From positions 11,373,386-11,437,385 of the forward strand of contig CM038471.1 of the NCBI GenBank assembly GCA_021464415.1: a stretch of 64,000 nt of DNA, written 5' to 3'. Source of the stretch: Lonicera japonica (taxonomy: Eukaryota > Streptophyta > Magnoliopsida > Dipsacales > Caprifoliaceae). Shown in pieces: positions 10,554 to 21,949 of this stretch; positions within the stretch are counted from its first letter, which is position 1, and every line of letters begins with the position of its first letter. Below the pieces are notes generated by a model. It saw only the letters and a program-made list of their open reading frames with translations, was not told the origin of the DNA and did not search any database. The translations under genes and the position numbers were made by a program.

Positions 10554-11700
10554 ACAATATAAATTAATAATTTTCTAATACATAATGATTTTTGCATTTC
10601 ATGTATCATTGTTGATTTTTTTCACACATTTGAGATGAGAAACCATTGTTATATATATGACAAGTTGTGTTGCTATAACTTTTTGAGTATAGTAAAATCT
10701 ACTTATGACTTTTGAGTACAGGGAAGTCTACCTATAGATTCTTAAATTTTACTTGATTAAAGAATAGTCAGCAAAGCAAGAAACTATATACAATGTACAA
10801 TATTTATATAAAAAAAAAAAACGAAAGAAAGAATAACTTGATTTATTAATTTATTGATTTAATATCCTTCAAATTATAGATTTTTTTATGTCTTGAAACT
10901 ATTAATTTATAGAGGTTTAACTATATTTTTCTTTTTTCAAATAAATAAATAAATAAAAAAGCTTAATTAATTCTACTATACGCTTTGTAGATTTACTTTG
11001 ATTTGTCAAACACAATATTTCCATTTTTAAATATTTTGTTTTGGCAAAAACTAAATTTATAAAGTCAAATGTATCTGTCTCTCAAATTGATTAATGTAAA
11101 ATGTATTTGTAAGGTAATTTTTTTTTAATGTGTTAAGTATTTATCTTAATACATATCTTCCTGTTTCTCAATGCATTTTTAGGAGTGTGTTTGTAGGAGG
11201 GTGAATCCTCCTTGTTCAAATTTAAGGCTACGTTTTCTTTCTTTTTATTTGAATGCTAAATACTTTGGGTATGGTTATTACCTAACACAAGTATATAAAT
11301 TCGCGTGTTACAAGGGTGTAACAAATTTATTCTTGTAGGTTTTTATTATTTAAATAAATTGGTCTCCGAGATAACTTTTTTTTTAAGTTTTTAAATGCAT
11401 ACATCTGGAAAATTGAAATAAAAATATGTTCTTCTCCACCAACACCCCTCTCCTTCTACCCCGCCCCGACCAACACCTTCCACTCCTCCTCCTCTGCCCC
11501 ACCAATATCTATCACTCTACCCTGCCCCCTCCTCCTCCGCCCCTACCATCACCTTCCACCTTCAACGGACTCAATCGCCCGGGCCTTAAAATTATTCTTG
11601 TGTGTGCTCGCACTTATAGACACGAATGTCAACTCAGAAAAAGCTAGCTACGTGGAGACATGTTTTGCACCCGGACTCAGACCCTTCACTTAGATACACT
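10554..11700. other. Duplicated 3' flank, no gene
   Basis: AT-rich sequence collinear with 57083-58140 in unit 2, ending in a C-rich stretch (11420-11580). A 73-codon frame there is Pro- and Leu-rich low-complexity sequence and is not preserved as a protein in the paralogous copy. I see no gene. Confidence 0.6.
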
Positions 11701-12253
11701 AAAGTATAATTTTAAGTTCCTCACATAGGTCCCTATATATATATAGTTTTGCCCCTTATGCTTACATACCCTCAAGTATAAGTTTTTGCACATAAGTCCC
11801 TATATATATATATATATATATTCCCCAAAAATACTCCATATATAGTAAAAAAAAAAAATCAAAACTAAGTGGGGGTGCTTACCTCCCTCTCCTCACGCAC
11901 CTTCACCCCTGTGTGTAAATGCACGCGTATAAGTATGAATATTTAGGACACCACATATCTTTTCATTACTCATTAACACCACCATTTTATAAGTGCAGCC
12001 TCTGTGAACAAACAAACCTTTTTAATAGAGTAGATGTCCCGAGTTAAAAGTGTAGTGCCCTTAGCACCACCCTAGGCTAAATCGGGGGATGGTGGGCACT
12101 CATCATTATTTAAGAGCCTTAAATTAGTGGAACGGAAACCTAGCGTAATTAAGAGGGCAATTACAAAGGTACTTCATCCGTAATACTATTACAGTATATT
12201 ATATGATAAGTCATAAGGTAATTCGTTTGTTGTTGAAACCGTGTTGGATTTTT
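11701..12253. other. Intergenic, no gene seen
   Basis: AT-rich with an (AT)n run at 11804-11820 and two related pieces ('aagtcccta tatatata' type, near 11730 and 11790). No coding signal or RNA gene was recognised. Confidence 0.5.
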
Positions 12254-12273
12254 GATTTGCCGATTTTACCTTT

Positions 12274-12423
12274 TTTTAAAAAAAAAAAAATTAAGGGAGG
12301 TCTAAGTCTCTCCCTTAATCCTACAAATAAAGGAAAACCCTCCCCTCCCACCCCCATGAGTCGAACCCTTGACCTCAAGGCAAGGGTGGAGGTTGCCTAC
12401 CACTGGGCCAACCCCTCTCCTCA
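12274..12423 (-). mobile_element. tRNA-derived SINE with 20-bp target duplication
   Basis: On the minus strand there is a box A ('tggcccagtgg') and a box B ('gggttcgactc') about 40 bp apart, the internal Pol III promoter of tRNA-derived SINEs, then a body ending in a homopolymer tail next to 12274. The same 20 bases, 'gatttgccgattttaccttt', flank it at 12254-12273 and 12424-12443, so both insertion ends are exact. It is not a functional tRNA gene because no cloverleaf follows. Confidence 0.85.
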
Positions 12424-12477
12424 GATTTGCCGATTTTACCTTTGTATGCTTTTAATCTCACAAAAAATTATTATCTT

Positions 12478-12546
12478 AGCATAAGCAGCGGGGCTTAAAT
12501 CCTTGCACTTACAATAGTTATAATGCACATTAACCACTAGGCCACT
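12478..12546 (-). repeat. SINE-like remnant
   Basis: On the minus strand, 'tggcctagtgg' resembles a box A and 'aaggatttaagccc' a weakened box B. No target duplication or tail was found. It may be the head of a decayed SINE or an old tRNA-like fragment. Confidence 0.4.
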
Positions 12547-12840
12547 TTTTACTTTTTTACTTTTTTAATTGAATTTATTTCATTTATATCACTTATATCT
12601 ATACTGCACACACATCGCGTATGTGGAAAAATCTAGTTTATATAATAAAACATATAAGGCAGTCGGTTTAGTTTTGTGAGGGTCTTTTAAACCTAAATTG
12701 ATTATCGAACCGAATCTAGTCAATCCACTAATTTTTAGACAAGCTGCGTAAACTAAAAATACAAAAAAAAAAACTTGATAGCTAGTTCAATCCAGTTCAA
12801 TCGAATTGCTCAATCTAGTTTGACTTTTGCACACCGTTAG

Positions 12841-14203
12841 GGGGGTGTATTAAATTCAAATTTTAAAAGACTTTGTATAACTTTTTTATAATTAGTGGAT
12901 TTTGCTAAATCTATGGATAATTTTAAGTCCATATAAAGTCTGACACATTTTAATGTATGGATTCTTTAGTATTTCTGTAGATTTTTATAAGTTAATAGAT
13001 TCTCTTAATCATTATAAAAAAAAAAAAACCAACAGACGAAAATTAAAATAAAATTAATTACTACTTTAGAAATTATTTCAAATTGAACATAGAAATTATA
13101 AGTATTCATTTTTTCTTTTAACCTAAAGGACCAGAGGCCACCAACTAATAATTACATATGCTTTTCCTTATATAATAAGATCTAACAAAAAGACCCGTAA
13201 TAAACCCTTGAACCTATTTAACCAAAAGAAGAGGGAATAGTGTAAATTGAATCATTATCAAACTCTTTCTAATAAATAATATGTGCATTCACATTCTCAA
13301 GTTTGACAAAAGAATTAAAAAAGTATATAGCTTTTCTAATTAAATTACTAGGAATCTATAAAGAAATTACTATAAATCTATAAAGAAGTGTATGTTTTTT
13401 CTAATCTAATTACGAGGAATATATAGAAAAGGTTAGAAGAAGATAACTTTGATTGAAGTTAAATTGTAAAAAAATAAAATAAAATTAGATGCACTTTTTA
13501 TATATTGTAAAGTATTTTTGTTAAAATTGAAAATGTTGAGAGCAATAATATCATCCAAAAATGGCGATTTGAATTAAGGGTTTTACTTTTCTTTTTTAGA
13601 ATGTTTTAAATTACACATTTCCAAATTTTGTAATCAATAGATTTTATTTCAGTGAAAATTGTATTATTAAATTAGAACAAATGAAGTATTCAGTTATATG
13701 AGTGTATACACAGAAAGGGATATCAAAGCCTTTGATTCCAAAGATTTGGATTCATAAGGATTTGTATTGTGGATGTTTTTTCAGGAAACTAAAACTTTTC
13801 TTTTAAAGCAAAAAATTTACAAATCTTTACAAGAAAAACACGACTAATATATTTGAGATGTAAAAAATATTGTAACCATAATGTGCATGATGACTAGATT
13901 ATTGAGGAGAGAAAATAAAGACTTTTATATGATAAAAAAGATAAATTTATGTATTAATCAAAGAGTGGAGTACTTAGGGTTTTGAGAGAAAGGATGTGAG
14001 TGCTGAGAATAAGATTAGATTTTTAAGTGGATTCAGTACTTATATCAAGATATTGATATCCTTCGCAATCTACCAATAAATAAAATATTTTAAAGTCATT
14101 GTAGTTTTAAATACCATAATATTTAGAAGGATATTTCAAAATTCTAATTGAACACATTAAGATTTTAATAGACTTTTTGAAATCCTAACTAAATACGCGT
14201 ACG
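12841..14203. mobile_element. Non-autonomous TIR element, about 1.35 kb (family relative at 38289)
   Basis: It starts 'gggggtgtattaaattcaa' and ends with a weakened inverted version ('cctaactaaatac'). Its inside matches the element nested in the Helitron at 38289-39635, including 'cattttaatgtatggattctt' near the start and repeated 'attttaaaagactttt' pieces near the end. No coding capacity is seen. The superfamily is unknown; hAT or Harbinger are candidates. Confidence 0.5.
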
Positions 14204-14982
14204 CATGTATTTTAAACCCCAAAAAAATCCTGCAAATTTTAAAGGGTGGTTCTATTTTCACTCCTAATAATACTTGTTAGTGCTTAAGCACCGAGTAAGG
14301 GGACGTTATTCGGTTCTTGATGATCTAGTATAAGCTTATTATTCGGTGCCTAGGCGCCAAGTAAGATATAATTTGATTTATATTCGATTTTTAAGAATTG
14401 AATAACGAGTGCCCTTAATTAATACTCAAAGATCAAATAAGGAATGTTAATAAAACCAAATATTGTTACGATCGAAAATAGAATCACCCATTTTAAATGG
14501 GTGATATTATTTACACCCCCATATTTATCACAAACACCTGCTAAGGTAAATGTCTAATCACTAAAACCCTCTAATGAAAGGTGAGAAGTGAGTGTAGTCA
14601 CACACATTTGACCCACTTGGGGATATGTTATTTGTAGGAACTCGTCTAACATCACGCAATTAATTACTAGAATATTTTTCAAATAAGGCTCGTCTAATGA
14701 GAGGTGAGTGCACTTACATTGTTTCGGGTCACATGAGGATAATGTGCTGCTAAGTACTCACCTAATATCATGTAATGGAGGGGAATCTTTATGATAAATA
14801 AGGAGGTGTTAAAATATATTTTTAATTAAATTTTAAAAAAGGGTATTTGTGATAGATTTGAGGGTACCGCCCTTTTAGATTGAATACACTCCCCCTTTAG
14901 TTTCGATAGAAGTTACGGTACATTCTAGTTATGGTAATTGCCCGGGCAGTTTAACCCCAATCAAAAAATCATCATCATCAAA
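14204..14982. other. Intergenic, no gene seen
   Basis: AT-rich stretch with short repeated pieces around 14280-14360 ('aagcaccgagtaagg' and 'taggcgccaagtaag') and 14575-14770 ('gaggtgagtgcactta' type). These may be arms of a small foldback element. No gene was recognised. Confidence 0.45.
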
Positions 14983-14990
14983 TCAAAAGG

Positions 14991-15987
14991 AGGGTGTCAA
15001 ATGCACTCATATTTTTTGTCACAAATGCCCTCTAATTTTTTTTAATATTATACTAAAATTTATTCATACACCTCTCTCATCTCACTTTTGTTAAACAAAT
15101 GTTAACCATTAATACAAACCCACTTTGCCACTTAAGAGCTTAATACAAACCCACTTCTTTTTCTCTCTCCAAAAATATACATCCGTATATACTTCTTCTT
15201 CTTCAACATCTTCTTCAAATTTCACCATTAATGCTTCAAATAAATCTCTATCAATCTAATTTTCCCATATTACTTTAATTGAAGCTCCATCAATCTTTTG
15301 CTTCTTTTATTAGTAATTAAGTTTTCATGCTTTGTTTTTTCATTTTAATAAACTTACTGTGATAAATTCTCTCTCTAAATTTAAAAACTTTACATATATA
15401 TATATATATATTCAAAACATACATGTATACTTACACATATACACATATACGTACACACACATATATTCTAAAACGAAAGAAAAAAACAAACGGAAAAAAT
15501 GCATATATGTATAGATCTATTCTAAAATAACAAAAACAAAAATCCATACCCACAGATCTGTTTAAGTTTCAGATACTCAATGTTGAGCGAATAATAATGA
15601 AAATATTTTCCCAGTGACCGGAGAGTATTACCACATTTACTCACCATAAATTGGACAAGTATATTTCAAAAAATGGGCCGTAACTTGAGTTATTGCTGAA
15701 GTTCTAGATGTTCAATGTCGAGTGAGTACTGATGAATATACTTTCCCAATGGCAGGAGAGTATTAACATATTTACTCACCATAAATTGGATGAGTATATC
15801 TAAAAAAATAGGTCATAACTTAAGTTATTGAAGAAGTTCGAGATGCTCAATATCAAATGAGTATCGATGAAAATACCCTCCCAATGACGGGAGAGTATTA
15901 ACATAATTATAGTTCTTAATCTAAAGAGTGGTTAGGAGGTGTGTTTGTGACAAAATTAAACTAGGGTGCATTTATCATATCCCCCGC
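14991..15987. mobile_element. hAT-like non-autonomous element in the ankyrin-gene upstream region
   Basis: The ends are imperfect inverted repeats: 'agggtgtcaaatgcac' on the left, and 'gataaatgcaccctag' in the reverse complement of the right end. An 8-bp direct repeat, 'tcaaaagg', flanks it (14983-14990, 15988-15995). The second copy of this upstream region (about 21450) has the motif once and no insertion. An 8-bp duplication fits hAT. Inside, a unit containing 'ggagagtattaacatattta' occurs three times (15600-15905). Confidence 0.6.
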
Positions 15988-16005
15988 TCAAAAGGTTTTT
16001 AGGGT

Positions 16006-16840
16006 GCGTTTGGTGCGCCGGATAGGATAAAGGCCAGATAGGATAGGATAAAGGCCGGATAGGATAAGAGTCGAAATTAGCCGGATAGGAATTATGTGGG
16101 ATATGATAGCAAAGGAATCAGTCGGATAAGAATTAAGCGGGATCGGACAGGATAAGGACTAGTCGGATAAAGATTTAATAAACTTTACATTTGATGAAGT
16201 TCCGGATTACAAGTCCAGATATTATATAATACAATTTGTTTTTCTTTTAAAAATATGTGCAATTTTAATTGTTGTGCACATTTTTTTTAACTAATGCTAT
16301 TATTCTATTTATAAATTTCATAAAAAAATCTTTCGGGAGAAAAGTTCTATATCACATGCAATATTTATGAATTAGGCATTAAGTATAGTTTTAAATTCTA
16401 ATGTTACCCTTTTTTTTATAAATTAAAATTTCTTATAAATACCTTTATTTAATAAAAAATAAATAAATTTTATTAGGTGAGTTACTGTGATTTTGGGTGG
16501 TTAAAAAATTTTATTAAAAAATTTGATTATCTAAAAGTTATAAAGAAAAAGATTAAAAATAATAATTTTTATATTCATTTTTTTATCCGATAATTATAGA
16601 ATAAAATAATACTATCTATAGGAGTGGTATATATTTATCAAATTTTAAAAAGACAAAATAATAATTAATTCTGAATACAATTTAATCTCGTATTGCGCCA
16701 AACATAAAATATAATTAAAATATTTTATCCAACCTTACGTTAAATACATAATAAAATTTATTTATTTTATTTTTTTTAATAATAAATATCGAATAACATT
16801 AATTAATCCTATCGTATCGACAAACACATCTCGATTTAAT
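16006..16840. mobile_element. Second insertion upstream of the ankyrin-gene fragment
   Basis: The interval from 'gggtgcgtttggtgcgcc' to about 'tatcgacaaacacatctcg' is absent from the second copy (21460-21500), where 'gtttttagggt' runs straight into 'aaagaaagaa'. The ends are imperfect inverted repeats (GTGTTTG and GGATAGGATTA pieces). Tandem 'ccggataggata' motifs occupy the first 150 bp. It is likely a MITE; the target duplication is not clear. Confidence 0.5.
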
Positions 16841-16894
16841 AAAGAAAGAAAAAGAGTACTCCACAGTCTCTCTCTCTCTCTCTCTCTCCCCATC

Positions 16895-17143
16895 ATGTCC
16901 GCTGTTGCTTCGGAAGCACTCGCAGGTATTCTATCTGTCGATTTTTACATAAATGATCACAACAAATTTTTTGACGAAATTTTCAGTTTTTATTATTATG
17001 TTTATTGTTTAATATAATTTAATTTTGTGTTGTAGGTTTGCTGTATTGAGTTTTGATGGACGTTTCTCTTTAGGTTTCAGTGAGGGAATCAGTTCAACAA
17101 TTTCTAAATGCTGCTTGCACCGGAAATCTTGATCTATTCAGGA
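16895..17143 (+). pseudogene. Ankyrin-repeat gene fragment A, exons 1-2
   Basis: Exon 1 (16895-16925, ATG then 'SAVASEALA') has a GT donor, and exon 2 (17081-17143) follows 'tttcag' and encodes 'VRESVQQFLNAACTGNLDLFR'-type sequence typical of the N-terminus of plant ankyrin-repeat proteins. Exon 2 ends at GT 17144. A CT-rich tract (16866-16890) lies just upstream. Its continuation is the lone exon at 20677-20828, 3.5 kb downstream. No further ankyrin exons follow, so the gene is incomplete. The family call rests on the exon-3 repeat. Confidence 0.6.
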
Positions 17144-17307
17144 GTAAGATATTTGATTGATTACACCAATTTTTCTTCTCAGTCATCACTTTTATTTATC
17201 TTCTATTCTTTTTAATTTGCTTTTTCAGAATCCTGTTTTTGATTTTTTCTTATGTGGTTGAATTTGATTACCCATTTTTATGTGTATTGATGTCATATCA
17301 TGTGAAT

Positions 17308-17933
17308 CCGAGGGCGGATCCAGGTTTCTTTGGAGGGGTGGGCTATTATACTATGAAAAAAATTACAAATGGATAAAATCTTATGCATTTCTTTTTATAA
17401 TTTTAGGAGTACTTTTACACTTCCTACATTTGATGCCTCAAATTAAATATACGAAGTGATGATTCGATACATGAGTATTCTTGTATTAGATTTTGTGCTT
17501 TTAAATATACCTGATCTTTCTTAAATTAAGATTCTACTGAGTCAAGTGTCCAAGTTGTTTTCTAGAATATAATCTATGTTATAAATCTCACTCTAGTAAA
17601 TAAGTTATTATTTTTCTTAAAATTACTGTATTCGTAATAAAATGTGTTGAAATTAATACATTTTGTCATAAAAGGACAAAAATCAAATTATAGTCTTAAT
17701 TTAAACAAGAGAGTGAAAGAATTATCTTCCACAAAAATGGGAATGCCAACACAGAAGGGAGATAGTGGGAAAAGACAAACTTTTATGATAATGCCTAGAC
17801 CATAGACCTAGCTAAGGGAAGGACTCGAGAGGAATTTGGGCGGGCTGGAATGAAATAGCATGAGTAGGTTAGCAACAATATGAAAATTTTGGGGTGGGCT
17901 ACAGCCTTATGTCCACCCCTGGATCTGCGATTG
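17308..17933. mobile_element. TIR element in intron of the ankyrin fragment, Mutator-like candidate
   Basis: The left end holds 'gcggatccagg' with 'ggggtgggcta' just inside; the right end holds 'ggggtgggcta' and 'cctggatctgcg'. So the terminal motif is inverted but the inner motif is direct. Near-identical 9-mers, 'catgtgaat' (17299-17307) and 'catgtgatt' (17934-17942), flank it, which would fit a Mutator-type 9-bp duplication. A related copy starts near 21953 in fragment B. Confidence 0.45.
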
Positions 17934-18149
17934 CATGTGATTCACTTTTTTTGGTCATAATATGGAGTCTCTCTAGAATTACTCTTTCAGTAACTCTAGA
18001 GGGACACACAATTGTGCTAAAAAAAGCGGAATAAGATAATGTGAGATCAGCTGAGTCCACATTTGAGTGCTACTACTTGGAGCGTCAACAGCGTATTGGT
18101 AAAACTTAATCCCAAATTTAGAAATATAACGCTAACTTTCTTGAATTGC

Positions 18150-18345
18150 TACAGCCGCCAGCAGGTATGGTAAAAAAAATAGTCATACGGGTGTGTTACT
18201 CGTATGGGTATATGACCCATACGAATAAGGCACAACCTTACCATATATATATATATATTTTGTCATACGGATAACACTCACCCTTTTGATTCATACGAGT
18301 AATACACCTGTATGAGTAAAATTTAAGCGTATGCCAAGTTTGGCC
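18150..18345. repeat. Small foldback repeat
   Basis: Inverted short motifs built on 'catacggg', 'ctcgtatggg' and 'ttcatacgagtaatacacc' fold back around an (AT)n centre near 18245. It is probably a small MITE. No coding content. Confidence 0.4.
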
Positions 18346-18543
18346 ATCCTCTACCATATCAAGCTAAGTTTCGCCATTAACTTTGCTCCGCTGTGGAACT
18401 GGGTATGGTAAATTTGCCCATTTACCATACCCCGTGTGGATGCTCTTAGTGCCTCTAGGATTACTTTTTATATTTCAATAAAAAGTGACTGTGGAATCAG
18501 TGTATTAGTCATGAGTTATAAAAGTATGGACCTTAACTGCCAA

Positions 18544-18973
18544 TAGGGGCTGTCCCATCTAGATGGGCAGAATTCATTGTCATAAAATGGAGATTTAGGC
18601 AGCATGGCAAGAAAATTAGTGTGTTGTGGAGATTTTTTATGATGGTTGTAGCTTGGCTAGTATGGCTTGAAAGGAATAGAAGAGTGTTCGAATATAGATG
18701 GAGTAGATCGAAAGAGTTATGGTGTCATGCTCAGTTTCTCGCGGGTCTTTGGGCAAAAGCTTCAAATATTTTTGATAGCATAGAACAATACTTATTCTGT
18801 TTAGATTGTAACAGTTGCCTGGGATAGTTCCTTGTTTAGTCAGCAGGGTGTTTTGTTCTCATTCTAGCTTTTCAATTTGATTTCCAGAGGATGTCTTATC
18901 CTCTGAATCTTGGAGATCTCTGTATTGTCTTTCCTTGTTTTTGGAATAAAATTTCTGTTTCCTATAAAAAAAA
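18544..18973 (+). mobile_element. 5'-truncated LINE insertion
   Basis: The plus strand encodes the last part of a plant LINE ORF2 (18621-18827, with 'WLVWLERNRRVFE' as found after the zinc-finger region of these reverse transcriptases), then a 3' UTR and a poly(A) tail at 18965-18975. A 9-bp repeat, 'aactgccaa', is present at 18535-18543 and 18974-18982. The truncation, the tail and the duplication together are the signature of target-primed reverse transcription. The catalytic part of the reverse transcriptase is absent. Confidence 0.8.
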
Positions 18974-19239
18974 AACTGCCAAAACTGATGCTCCATCTGC
19001 TGAGTCATTTTTTTGAATCCTGGTAATGTGTCCCTCTAAAATTACCCTTTCTATTCAAGACATGAAATAATTGTGTGATATTGTGCTGTCTTTAGTCCCA
19101 TGTTTGTTGTTTTAAACACGTGTGTCCATTATTCCTTGACACATCTATTCTCTGAAAAAGAGGGACTAAAATCATAAATATTATAAGAGCATTTTCAATG
19201 ATTGTGTGTACTTTATTTGTAAATATCATATTTGAAGTG

Positions 19240-19455
19240 GGTTTATAACCAACTTGGGCAAGTCAAGTGGCTGCCGTGACCCTTAACTTGTCAGAGGTCA
19301 TGGGTTCCATTTTCGCTTAAGGCGATTTGGACTTGTTTAGTGGTGGCAAGCCATATATGAGTTATACTATAGCCTCACTTACCCAGTTAGCGACTCTCCC
19401 CCTCCAACAACCTGGTAAGAGTCCGTTAGTATCATTGCTTATGCATGATTGTACA
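19240..19455 (+). mobile_element. SINE-like sequence
   Basis: 'caagtcaagtggctgcc' resembles box A, and 'ggtcatgggttccattttc' about 35 bp later resembles box B. The layout fits a plus-strand tRNA-derived SINE. No clear tail or target duplication was found, so confidence is moderate. Confidence 0.45.
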
Positions 19456-20676
19456 CTTTCCACCATGTTCAGCTGTTCCTTCGCTAATTCTGCGTAAAAC
19501 TTGAAATACAAAAACTGAAATATGTCATTGCATGTATTATCAATAATTTCTCTTGAATTTTAATTATACATAATTTTGCTATCACAAAAGATATTATTTA
19601 ATAGATCTCAACAAGTAGGTTTTAAAAATAAAAATCTCAATAAAATTTGATTTTTGGATTTAAAGTTATGACATTTTACAAAGTTGTAAAAAGTTAATTA
19701 GAGAGAGCTATTGGGGTGGTTTAAAATGAGTGTTATTTTTGTCTCATTTTGGTTAAGCCCAATAAGATATTGTCTGCTTTGGGTCAGAGCCATCACGGTT
19801 TTTCTTTTATCCCCAAAAGGGCCCTTTTTGGAAGGAGTAGTGGCGCATATAGCGCATCAGCTTCACCTCACTCACATGATGTGGGAAATGCGTAACCTGC
19901 CAGTGTCCACTGGATCCACCCCTTAAGACCCAACGTCCTCATTGGCACACTTCTGGCTGGATTTACCCTCTGCTGCCATTATGTCATGTACCCAAACCCG
20001 GGCCAATAAGGAAAGGCCCAAGCCCTCAAGGTTTCCTTTTATCCCCAAGCCTTTTCTTGGAAGCACTATTGACCACACACATATAGCACATCAGCTCATC
20101 TCACATCGACGATGTGGGCTCAACAACCACAATTTGTAGTCTACTAGCATCCACTGCAGCCTCGGCACATACAACCACCCTTCCACACCGCTAAAGTCAT
20201 TACAATTTTTACACATTGATTTTACACTTTGTGAGTTGTCAAGGCGATTTATACACAACCGTTGAGATCCAACTTTTTTAGATATTCTGTAAATTTTGCA
20301 CATTGCTGAATTGACAAATACATTTACGCATTCATTGGAAATAATCTACTCTAATGTTTACTAGTGTCAACATGAAACATAATATTTTAATTTGTTCAAG
20401 GATCAACTTGCTATTCTCTGGAAGAAAGGGACAAAATTAAAACATAATTTTTTTGGCCTTTATTATTTCCATATTCAACCTTTATTATATTTAAAGAGTC
20501 CTCCCCAGAGGCATGGACTATTACTGTTGTTCGGCCTATTTGTCCATTTTAAATGTTGCTACGTTGTATGTTGGGGAATAAATCATAATACAATTAATGT
20601 TCCTTTTTTTATTTTTTGAAATTGCCTTTATTTCATCCTTGATTCAAATTGACCAACTCTTTTGTGTATTTGACAG
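19456..20676. other. Intronic or intergenic, no gene seen
   Basis: Mostly unremarkable sequence. Two related pieces around 19800-19890 and 20035-20120 share 'ttttatccccaa' and 'tagcgcatcagct / tagcacatcagct', which suggests a decayed repeat of unknown type. No gene was recognised. Confidence 0.4.
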
Positions 20677-20828
20677 AATTTGCTGCACAGCTGGACGATG
20701 GAAAGGGTTTGGCACAAACATTGGCTGATGTGAAGGATGCCATTTTGCCGTGAGGGAGGGCCAGACTGAGGTCTGCAAGTTCTTATTGGAGGAACTAAAG
20801 CTCGATGTAGATACAAAAGATGAAGATG
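20677..20828 (+). pseudogene. Ankyrin-repeat gene fragment A, exon 3 with internal deletion
   Basis: After an AG at 20675-20676 the sequence encodes 'FAAQLDDGKGLAQTLADVKDA', then, in another frame, 'REGQTEVCKFLLEELKLDV', a classic ankyrin-repeat helix pair, and 'DTKDEDG' before a GT at 20829. Between the two parts, near 20742-20752, the conserved start of the ankyrin repeat is missing and the frame is lost, giving a TGA. It continues fragment A exons 1-2. It is a pseudogene. Confidence 0.65.
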
Positions 20829-21539
20829 GTATTCCGTATTCACATCACATTAATTAAATGCTCATTAATGCTTAAATTGTTATATCTAGATTGTTTATTC
20901 ATGTGTGTTTGACTGTTTTCCAATTGATTTGATTATTCAACGTGAGTGGAATGCAAATCTAATGGTCCAAATCTGTTATACACCTCAATCCACCAATATG
21001 GATCTTTAGATGTTGGGATTTTGGAAAATGGATTGGTACAAAAAAAAAACTTTCCTTTATCATATATATTTTCCCTATAGTGAGCGTTTTTGGCTCTGTC
21101 TATCAGTATGTTGTTTTTCAAAAATTTAGCAACAAATATGATTAGTGCCCACTTAATGCTTACGGGCCACAGTGTTCATTTAATTAAGTGGTAGAATGTT
21201 TTGGCCAACTTAAAGAAAATTCCAAGCCATATGCTACTCAGCTCCTTTTGTCTTATTCATTGTCGTCCTTCCTTTTCAGGATGTCTCTGATTGGTAGTCG
21301 CATTTCTATTTTTGGGACATGATCAATCTATCAAATCCCACAGTAGAGAATAAGTCTTTTCCTTGACCACATTGATTAGCTTGAAATTAGGGTGTTGTTG
21401 ATTGCCAAAATTTACCATGAAAACTTGGAAATATCAACTCAAATCAGATCAAATCAAAAGGTTTTTAGGGTTTGAGAAAGAAAGAAGGAAAGAAAGGAGT
21501 CCACAGTTTCTGTTTCTCTCTGTCTCTCTCCCCTCCGTC

Positions 21540-21783
21540 ATGTCCGCTGATGCTTCGGAAGCCCTCACAGGTACTCTATCTGTCAATTTTTATATAAATA
21601 ATCACAACAATTTTTTTGACGAAATTTTCAGTTTTTATTATTAATTTTTTTGTTTAATTTAATTTTGTGTTGTGGGTTTGTTGTTTTGAGTTTTGATGGA
21701 TGTTTCCCTTTTGGTTTCAGCGAGGGAATCAGTTCAACGGTTTCTAAATGGTGCTTGCATTGGAAATCTTGATCTATTCAGGA
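21540..21783 (+). pseudogene. Ankyrin-repeat gene fragment B, exons 1-2 with dead donor
   Basis: This is a second copy of exons 1-2 (exon 1 21540-21570, exon 2 21721-21783), about 90% alike to fragment A by eye. The exon-2 donor reads CT where fragment A has GT ('aggactaag' against 'aggagtaag'), so splicing there would fail. No exon 3 follows before unit 2 starts. Together with fragment A it is a tandem array of partial copies. Confidence 0.6.
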
Positions 21784-21949
21784 CTAAGATATTTGATTGA
21801 TTACAACAATTTTGCTTCTAAATCTTCACTTGTATTTATCTTCTATTCTTTCTATATTGCTTTTTCTGAATCCTCTGTTTTTGATTTTTTCATATGTAGT
21901 TGAATTTGATTACCCATTTTTATGTGCTCTGATGTCATATCACGTGAAT

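Noticed and set aside
11426..11647. Pro/Leu-rich small protein
   Set aside because: Low-complexity C-rich sequence. The paralogous copy at 58013 does not keep the frame.
12362..12420. tRNA gene on the minus strand
   Set aside because: Boxes A and B are present but no cloverleaf forms, and a tail plus 20-bp target duplication show a SINE.
18621..18827. Stand-alone small gene with WLVWLERNRR
   Set aside because: It is the 3' end of a LINE ORF inside an insertion with poly(A) and target duplication.
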